NCBI GenBank assembly: GCA_902792085.1 | Contig: CADAYE010000019.1 | Span: 1-39,579 of the forward strand | Direction of reading: 5' to 3' | DNA from: an uncultured bacterium | GTDB taxonomy: Bacteria; Cyanobacteriota; Vampirovibrionia; Gastranaerophilales; Gastranaerophilaceae | DNA: 39,579 nucleotides | Shown here: piece by piece, positions 24,884 to 33,100 of the stretch | How positions within the stretch are numbered: position 1 is the stretch's first letter | Layout of the letters: every line of letters starts with the position of its first letter | Program-made: the position numbers and the translations under genes | The notes under the pieces: generated by a model | The model's input: only the letters and a program-made list of their open reading frames with translations | The model's database searches: none | Told to the model about the DNA's origin: nothing

Positions 24884-26601
24884 TATTTTGCACCTTCAGA
24901 TTTGTCGTCATAATCGTTTGCAATAGAGTTTAAAAGCGTTTCGGTTTCAACCATGTGTTCACCTAATAGGCAGGCGATTTCCTGAACAATAGAAATATTT
25001 TTGGAAATAACTTCTCTTGCTTTTTCTGAAATTTTCTCTCTTGTTGTTTCCGTTTGGGTTACATCTGTAATAACCGCCCCGACAATTTCGTTTTCTTCTA
25101 TTGTAAATACATTTATGTCGTACAATCGGTCTTTTATTGCATAATGTTCCTTATGCAATTCTTTTCCCGTTTTCAGAATCGTAGCGAATAAATCCGAAAA
25201 ATCAACGATTCTGTCTAATGCTGCCCCTGTCATTCCGTCAGGTCTTGATTTAAATATTTCATACATATCTCCTGCAAACATCTTCATAAAACTGTCATTT
25301 GCTTCAAGAATATTCATATTGTTATCAACCATAACGATTGCAGATGGCATACAACGAAGCATTGCCGCCGCTTTTCTCATTGCAATTTTTCTCATATAAG
25401 AAACGCACATAGAGGTTTCTGCTACTCCGTCTAACAGTGCAACTGCAAGTTCTCTGCAAGAACTGTAACCGCATCCTCCGCAGTTAAGTTCGTCTTCATC
25501 TGTATGTTTCCCGATTTTTTTCAGTGCAGATTTAATTTCCTCAAGCGTATAATTTGAATTTGCAACTCCCTTTGGTTCATATTTACACTCTACAACGGTT
25601 GTTGCCTGTTGCGGAATATTATCACGAACTTTAACCTTATACATTACATCTGAAATCGAACTGATACTTGCTTTATTTGATGCTATGCAAGGTCCTGTTA
25701 TACAACCCGAATCGCAAGCCAAAGCCTCTACAAAAACAGGCATTGCAAGTTTTTCTGGATCAAGATTTTCTAATGCCTTTTCAAATGCAGGAATTGTGCA
25801 GATTTCCATTAGTTGAACTTCGGGTTTAATTCCAACTTTGCGAATTGTTTCATTCATACCGCCGTTAATCGGGTATAAAGTGCCTTCGTGTGCGCTGTAT
25901 GGTACAAATTCGTAATCATTTTCTTTTTTTATTTCAGAAATATCCCCAATTTCGTCTGCTATCCAATATTTTAGTTCTTCGAATGTTATTGAGACATCAA
26001 TAAGTCCGTCATCTTCATCTGCTTCATTTTTCTTTCCTATGCATGGACCTATAAATACAACGGCAATATCATTCCCGTAAGTATTTTTCAGCATTTTTGC
26101 ATGTGTTTTTGCAGGCGATCCGACAGGTGTTATGTATTTTGCAAATTCAGGTTTATAAAGTCTTATATAATCTACGATTACAGGACAAGCACTTGAAATC
26201 AGAAGCCCCTTTTCCATTTTATTCAAAATTTCAGTGTCGTGAATAGAAACTTCCTGTGCTCCTAATGCTGTTTCTGATACCTCTTTAAAACCTAATTTTT
26301 TTAAAACTGCAATCATTTTTTTTGCAGAATTTTCAAAAACCGAACGCCAGGATGGAGCAAGAGAAACATAAACATCTTTTTTGGCAATAAATAAATTTTT
26401 AACTTTTTCCAAATCAGTTCTTACACATTTTGCATTTGTCGGACAAACCTGAACGCAGTGTCCGCAGGAAATACATCTTTCCGCAATAACAGATGCGTGA
26501 TCGTTTTCTATCTTGATTGCTTTTACAGGACAATGCCTGACACATTTGTAGCAGTCTTTACATTCGTTTGTCAAAGTATAAACCGGATGCTGTTTTGTCA
26601 T
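24883..26601 (-). CDS. hydS: Sensory [FeFe]-hydrogenase with PAS domain (HydS-type), 572 aa
   Basis: Domain order: an N-terminal 2[4Fe-4S] ferredoxin (Cys14-x2-17-x2-20-x3-24 and Cys43-46-49-53), a hydrogenase H-domain (about 70-320), a [4Fe-4S] motif CGGCGYSSC with Cys399 (374-399), and a PAS domain (about 410-520), then a helical tail. The H-cluster ligands are kept: Cys139 in SSACP (L1), Cys187 and Lys190 in GPCIGKK (L2), Cys296 and Cys300 in ALACDSGC (L3). The proton-shuttle Cys of the usual TSCCP is Ala138, as in sensory rather than catalytic enzymes, and the L2 Met is Gly. This fits a group C sensory hydrogenase that reports H2 or redox state through the PAS domain. AGGGG precedes the ATG. 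Maturases HydEFG are not in the window. Confidence 0.85.
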   Translation of the reverse strand: MTKQHPVYTLTNECKDCYKCVRHCPVKAIKIENDHASVIAERCISCGHCVQVCPTNAKCVRTDLEKVKNLFIAKKDVYVSLAPSWRSVFENSAKKMIAVLKKLGFKEVSETALGAQEVSIHDTEILNKMEKGLLISSACPVIVDYIRLYKPEFAKYITPVGSPAKTHAKMLKNTYGNDIAVVFIGPCIGKKNEADEDDGLIDVSITFEELKYWIADEIGDISEIKKENDYEFVPYSAHEGTLYPINGGMNETIRKVGIKPEVQLMEICTIPAFEKALENLDPEKLAMPVFVEALACDSGCITGPCIASNKASISSISDVMYKVKVRDNIPQQATTVVECKYEPKGVANSNYTLEEIKSALKKIGKHTDEDELNCGGCGYSSCRELAVALLDGVAETSMCVSYMRKIAMRKAAAMLRCMPSAIVMVDNNMNILEANDSFMKMFAGDMYEIFKSRPDGMTGAALDRIVDFSDLFATILKTGKELHKEHYAIKDRLYDINVFTIEENEIVGAVITDVTQTETTREKISEKAREVISKNISIVQEIACLLGEHMVETETLLNSIANDYDDKSEGAK

Positions 26602-26631
26602 ATCTTAACCCCTAATAATCCATATATATAT

Positions 26632-26868
26632 TTATAATAATCCGTCAAGGATATTTTTCAATTTGTTTTCATCAACTTCATCATAATCTTTTCCGTCAAC
26701 AGTAATATGTGGACCGTTTTCACATTTATTTTGACAATGAGAACCGACCAAATCAAGTTCTGTATCAAGATTATTGTCTTTGATAAAACTTTCTATATAT
26801 TCAAGATTGTTGATGTTGCCTCTTGCAAAACATGAACTTCCCATACAAACTTTTATTTCGTGTTTCAT
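26632..26868 (-). CDS. Thioredoxin-like [2Fe-2S] ferredoxin, 78 aa
   Basis: The protein has the same fold family as the 84-aa protein at the operon's end: Cys8-x4-Cys13 (CMGSSC) and Cys45-x3-Cys49 (CQNKC), here with an acidic C-terminus. It is the promoter-proximal gene of the operon and starts after AGGAAG. It would bind one [2Fe-2S] cluster and pass electrons to or from the hydrogenase-like sensor encoded 30 bases downstream. It has only the ferredoxin domain, without the NuoE N-terminal helices. Confidence 0.85.
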   Translation of the reverse strand: MKHEIKVCMGSSCFARGNINNLEYIESFIKDNNLDTELDLVGSHCQNKCENGPHITVDGKDYDEVDENKLKNILDGLL

Positions 26869-26907
26869 ATCTTCCTATCCCTAATTAATTTAAACTATAT
26901 TTACTAT

Positions 26908-26916
26908 TTTATAACA
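26908..26916 (-). promoter_or_regulatory. Extended -10 promoter of the hydrogenase operon
   Basis: On the minus strand TGT precedes TATAAA about 39 bases before the ATG of the first ferredoxin. A weak TTGCCT lies 15 bases upstream as the -35 candidate. It faces away from the giant-gene promoter about 190 bases to the right. Confidence 0.45.
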
Positions 26917-26969
26917 GTGAAAATTTTTAGGCAAGAATAACGCTTTTGCTTTTTTTATGTGGTAAAAAA

Positions 26970-27074
26970 GGTAACTATATAGGAGTTACCACAAAAATAG
27001 GTTAAAATCAGCACCCACCCCAACCCTCCCTCGTGAGGGAGGGAGAAATTTCAAATTGAACGGTTAAAATTTGT
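26970..27074 (+). repeat. Family A repeat, truncated copy
   Basis: GGTAACTATATAGGAGTTACCACAAAA-type left tip, then the ACCCACCCCAACCCTCCC arm and hairpin as in the complete copies, stopping after AAATTGAAC. The tail (GGTTAAAATTTGT) resembles part of the right end, so an internal deletion is possible. It lies between the divergent hydrogenase operon and the giant gene, about 30 bases upstream of the latter's -35. Confidence 0.75.
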
Positions 27075-27105
27075 AAAAACATTGACATATGGGGCTTTCC
27101 CATCA

Positions 27106-27150
27106 TTGACAGAGGCATGGATAGGTGTTATAATTAATATACGTACGTAT
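27106..27150 (+). promoter_or_regulatory. Perfect-consensus sigma70 promoter of the giant gene, with +1 palindrome
   Basis: TTGACA (27106-27111), a 17-base spacer and TATAAT (27129-27134) form an exact consensus, with TGT as extended -10. A second TTGACA lies 24 bases upstream at 27082-27087. The predicted start falls in the perfect 12-nt palindrome ATACGTACGTAT (27139-27150), a candidate operator. This is the strongest promoter I see in the window. Confidence 0.75.
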
Positions 27151-27185
27151 GGCAAAATATACTAAGAATCGCGAGGAAAGAAATA

Positions 27186-30100
27186 ATGTCGCATAAAAGG
27201 TCTCTTTTGGGCGGATATTTATCTGCGTTGAGCAATAAGTTTTTGGGAAATAAAAAGGGGTTTTCTATTACGGAAGTATTGATAGCGTTAGGTGTAATAG
27301 CCGTAATTGCTGTATTAATATTCCCTGTAATAACTACCAGAGCGCAAAACAAATCATTTGCTTTGTCTTATGAGACAGAAGTCAAGCAGATGTTGAATTC
27401 ATTGGAAGGCTTGCCTGCCAATGAAAATAAAGAAGACATCACGAATACAATGATGTATGTCGAAACTGATACCGGTAATTATGCGGATAATTCCGGTGCA
27501 TATATTAATAAATATATGAAAGTGGTCAAATACTGTGGAAATGAGCCGGGGGATTGTTTTGGCGGACGATATTATGAGTATAGGGATAATGACAGAGTAG
27601 AATTTGACATTAGTGATATAAAAGGTGCTTGTGCGCTTTTGAAAAACGGGGTCAGTATTTGTTTAAAACCTCAGATTAAAAAAGCGGGCGGAGTTGAAGA
27701 AATACAGGGCTGGATAGACTTAAACGGCCCAAAAGGTCCTAATATATACGGACGTGATTTAAGAACTTTTGAAATAAACTTAAAACAAGGAGTAATCTTT
27801 ACCGAAGAAGAACCAACAAGGGTTATTGTTCCTGATCCTCCTACACCTTGCGAGGGAGATGATTGCGGAGAAATAGAGAAAGACCCATGTAAGGTATATC
27901 CAAAGAGTGAGGAATGTTGTAAGCGAGATGGCTTTGTAGCATCAGGTAAAGATGATATTTGCTGCCCATGGTACAGAGATGCTTCAACAGGTCCAAATCA
28001 TTTGATATGTAATCCCGATGCTGCGTCGTGTGATCCTGACACAGATCCGAATTGTAAAATAGATGAGTGTACAAATCATACAATAACCGGTCCGGCAGAT
28101 GAGTGTTGTGCAATATTAGAAGCCCAAGGCAAACATGATCCAAACTGCTGTGCCCCAAATGCTGTAAGTGATTATTGTTGTTCTGTTCATCCGGAAACGG
28201 AAGGTTGTTGCAAAAAAAATATCGAAAGTGGGAAATTGCGATTAACTGCAGACAGCAATTGCTGTAAATATCCTGCAATTTATAACGAATTTTTAGCCTG
28301 CAAACCTGCCTGCGAGCAGAATAATGATAGTGAACAATGCTGTAATACGGTAGCAAGAAGAAACAAAATTAGTAATCCGGATGATGCTTGTTGTAAGTAT
28401 GAAGGTGTAAACGGGCTTGGTGAAAAGAGTGGGAACAATCCATATAATAAATATTGTTGTCGTTTGCCTATAAATGCTTCAAAGCAATGTTGTAAATGGA
28501 AGTATGATCATATAGGTTCGAATTTGGATTATTATACAAAACATGATTACAGAGTAAACGACGGAATATTTGACGGATGTTGTCATGACGATATCTATGG
28601 TATAAAGAGCGAAAACAATGATGTTCTGAGCCGTTGTTGTACTCTAAATCAGGCTCAGAGTAATACAAAAGAAGATGAGTTGTGTTGTGATTATTTTCTT
28701 AGTAAGTTAGATGGTGGTGACGACAACTTAAAAGCCGATAAGCCTCTAAGAAGATGTTGTAAACATGAGAAATATAAAAACAAACCTCAGTGTTGCAGCA
28801 GTGTGAAAGATGGGGAGTTAGCTTTTGAAGATGAATATGTAAAGCAATGTTGCATGCCGAATTCTATATACGAAAACCCTCAGACTCTGAGAGTCGAATG
28901 CTGTTTTGATCACAATCCTGATGATGAAAATACCAAATTTTGGAATGGTTCTCGTTGGGATGGTTGTTGCATGCTTGGAGAGAATACATATAACGGACAT
29001 AAGGCGAATACGGAAGGACAATGGCAGAAAAACTGTTGTAAGTTAACAAGAGCAAAATACCCTTCAGAAGCGGCTTATAATGCGGCATGTTGTACTGAGA
29101 ATGCAACAGCCAAAGACGGCAACAGGGATTCTTGGCAGTATTTCAGTGCAACGAAAAATGAGTGTTGTGAAATTTTGGACAATCAGTCCCACAAAAGTCG
29201 TGATGAATACTGGCAAAGTCATTGCTGTTATGGATATGAGGGTGGAAATTTGACAACAAACAACCCTTATTATGAAACAGAACAAAAATGTTGTAAGATA
29301 GATGGCAACTGGACAGAAGGCTGCTGTACAAAATCCGGACTTGATAATAAAGATGACAAATGGAAGAAAAATTGTTGTAGTTTGCCAACCAAGTATTCAA
29401 ACAATGCAGAGTACAGACAATATTGCTGTGGCAAGGACTATACAAGAAACAGTAAGGCTGATGATAATAATTATAATACCGCAAATACAAATACAGATAA
29501 TAACAAAGAATACTGCTGTGACCCGGATATTGCAGATCATCCTTCAATAACGGATAGTGGCAACCGATATACTTGGAATACGAGTAATACTCCAAAGAAA
29601 GAGTGTTGTGATTATTTTGCCGGCAGAGATTGGATGACTAATGATAATAACGGTACAAAAGTTTCAAAATACTATAAGGCTGCGTGTTGTCAGCATTATG
29701 GTCATAAAGGCGGGTTGAATTGCGAAGAATTATGGATGTGCGGGCTTAAGGCAAGTTACGGAATTCCCGGAGGATCAGAAGGAACTTGCTGCGGAGATGT
29801 TTATACCGACATGAAAAAAGATGTAACAGACCCAAATGTATGGCGCCCAGGTTGCTGCGATTTTCCGACAAAATATACAAGTTTTTCAATATATCGTGCC
29901 TCTTGTTGTAGCAGTACGACTGATTATACAAGAACCGGAAAAGGTAATACGGATGATAATAAGCAGTATTGTTGTATTCCAAACGGGGTCACTATAAACA
30001 GAAACACCGATGAACTAACGGGTATTCTTCCAACCAAAGAGTGCTGTGAAGCGTTTAAGGCTTATGATACATCAAATACCGGTGCTTGGAAAAGCCATGA

Positions 30101-33100
30101 TGGTGAAACTATCAATGATGCATACAAAATAGCGTGTTGTAAATTCCACGGCGTATGTCCTGACGGTGAGGATGCCTGCAAAATAAGAAGAAGAACAAAT
30201 GATCCTTCGAAATATAGAAATCAATATTGTTGTACAAATGTTCCGACTTCAAAGGATGATTTAGATAATATCGGTGTTTACTGTGATTGTACGACTGCGG
30301 CTAATACTTGGAAAGTGGTCAACACAAAGTATGAGAAAGCCGATTGTTGTGTGGATGTCGGTGTATTATCAAAAGCGTCAGCAAGTATAACAAAAAATGC
30401 ACAGACCCGAGCACATTGGCAGGGAAATTGTTGTGCAAAAGATTCTGTTCATAAAAATACTCTTGATCCTGTAAGATCCGCACATTACTTATATTGTTGC
30501 GGCGGACCGAATGCTGAAGATAAATCTAACTGGTTGAATTCAACTTGTTGTGCTTCAATTTCAAATAATGCATCAAAACAAGGGTTAGATTGGAAAAACA
30601 ATTGGGAATCTGCTTGTTGTTATTATGATGATAAGGATCCGCATCCGACAGAATTCTGTTGCAATGCAAAATACGGGAGTGGAACCGGAAAAGGTGTTAA
30701 TCCGACCACTCGTGATACAGGTTACAAATTAGCTTGTTGTAATACGAATAATAACTATTGCTCTTGCGCTACAAAATTAGATAAGAATTTAACAACGAGT
30801 GATACTTGTTGTAAAGCACTGAAAGATACAGAAAATACGAAGTATCGTTGGCAGGCAGATTGTTGTAAATATAGAACAAATTATCCTACCCAAGATGATT
30901 ACAGGACAAAATGTTGCAAAAGCGATGGTGTAAATAAAGATAATAACCCAAATGATGCTATATATTGCTGTAATCCGGGTAACGGGTCTCCATCTAAAAA
31001 TTGTTGCAGTGCTTTCCAAGCAAACAATTGGAAAGATTGGGACGGAAACCCTATAAGCGAAGACTATAGAATTAATTGCTGTGATGAACAGGGGGTCTGC
31101 GATGACTGTGTTATAAGAGGTAAGACAGGTAATCCTGAAAGATATGATTTGCCTAACTGTTGTAAAGCAACGCAGTCTTTACTTAAAAATGATTTAAACT
31201 GGCAGAAAAAATGCTGTGATGCCGCACCAAACGTACCAAATGCTACTTCCTCACGGAATACTTTAACGGACGATGAATTCAGAACTTATTGTTGTAGCGG
31301 AACAAGTGAAGCAACAAAGATGCCCGGTCAGAGTGACTGGCGCTGTTGTACAGCGCCAGCGGATAAAAAATGGAAAACATCTTTTTGTTGTAAGAATAAG
31401 CCATACCAGAAGGCCGATCATTGTACTTGTGCTGATGCCGCAACTATCTACAATATTGTTAATGGAACAGGATGTTGCGGAGATGAGACAGTCGTCAACC
31501 GTGTAGTTAATACCGGTGGTGCCACAAGAACGAATTGGATAAGTAAATGTTGTTCCGGTGCAAATAAAGGTGAATCTTATACTACCGCAAATTGGGTTAC
31601 ACCTCAACAATTCAAGAGTTATTGTTGTAATCCAACATCTTCAAATAATACAGGTGCGACAACAGTATCAGGCAAATTAAGTTACGGTATATGCTGTGAT
31701 TCTTATACTTATGGCAAAGGCTGTTGTAAGAGTTCCGGCGTTAAATGGGACGGTACAAATTTAGCCGCTTGTTGTAATTACAGCGGCGCGGCAACGGCAA
31801 ATGCGACATGTTGTGATGCTGCAAAAGCAGCCGGTTGGACTAATAATGCATATGGTGGTTCTGCTTATAGAGAAAAATGTTGTACTTTAGATACAAAATA
31901 TTGTACTTGTGCGGATGCGGCAACTATCCATAATATTGTTAATGGAACCGAGTGTTGTGGTGATTCTACAGTACTAAATAGAGTAGCTAAAACCGGTGGT
32001 GACACAAGAACGGATTGGATCAATAAATGTTGTACTCTTGCAAATAATAATACAACAACCCCGGAATGGATTACACGGAGTCAATTTAAGTCTTATTGTT
32101 GTGACCCGTCATCAAATTACAGTACAGGCAAGGTAAAGCCAAGTGGTACAAATTTCGGAATATGTTGTGACACTTATGTCTATGGTCAGGCTTGTTGTAT
32201 GAGTTCCGGTGTTAGATGGGACGGTAGATCTTTTGGCGCTTGCTGTGATTTCAATGGTCCAGCAAATGGTTTATGTTGTAATTGGGCGGAAGGATACGGA
32301 TGGACAGATGACTATGGTGGCAGTGCTTATAGAGAGAAATGTTGCAGTTTTCATTCAGCATATTGCGCTTGCGACTATGATGGTGACGCAAATGAGACAT
32401 GTTGCGAGACTGCAAAAGACAACAATTGGGCATATGAATATGGTGGTTATGGTTATAGAAGAAAATGTTGTAAAAAGTGGCAAAAATATTGCGATTGTAA
32501 GTTGAAATTGGAGGAGCATAATGGCTCTTTTAACGACGTTGGTTGTTGTCGAGAATTATACAATGATACTTCTAACAGACAAAAGTATTTAAAAGATAAT
32601 AATTACATAAATACTTGTTGTAAAGAGAATAATCCAGGAGAATTTTCACAAAGTGATTTCAAACAATATTGTTGTTTGAAACCAATTGGTGATGGACGAC
32701 TACACACTTATGGTAACCATGAATGGTGTTGTAACAATAATTCTAATACCAAATCTGTTTTTTGTTGCGAGCATGATTTCACAGCCCAATGCCCCGGTGG
32801 TGGTGATACCCCCGGTGGTGGAGGAGGGGAAGACCCTGTTGAAGAAGACCCTTGTATAGACAATTTTGGTAATACAAAAAAAGGTAATCAGAATACTGAA
32901 TGTTGTTCAAATGATGCGGATGATAAAGATGATGAGAAAAGTGAATGGTGCTGTAAGCAGGGAAAAACAAATCAATGTACTTGTCAGCAAAAATGGGTTG
33001 CGTCTTGTTGCAATGTGGATAATATCAATTCTGCTCCAGATGAAGATAAAAAATCTTGTTGTGTTCGACTTTATGAGGATGACCCTAATAGTCAACTTTT

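Noticed and set aside
24883..26601. Catalytic H2-producing hydrogenase
   Set aside because: The proton-shuttle Cys of TSCCP is Ala, the L2 Met is Gly, and a PAS domain plus phosphatase neighbour point to a sensor rather than a catalytic enzyme.
27841..28356. 171-codon frame antisense to the giant gene, and many similar ones up to 34011
   Set aside because: The repeated TGTTGT codons read as ACAACA on the other strand, giving stop-poor antisense frames rich in His, Asn, Tyr and Leu. They have no ribosome sites.
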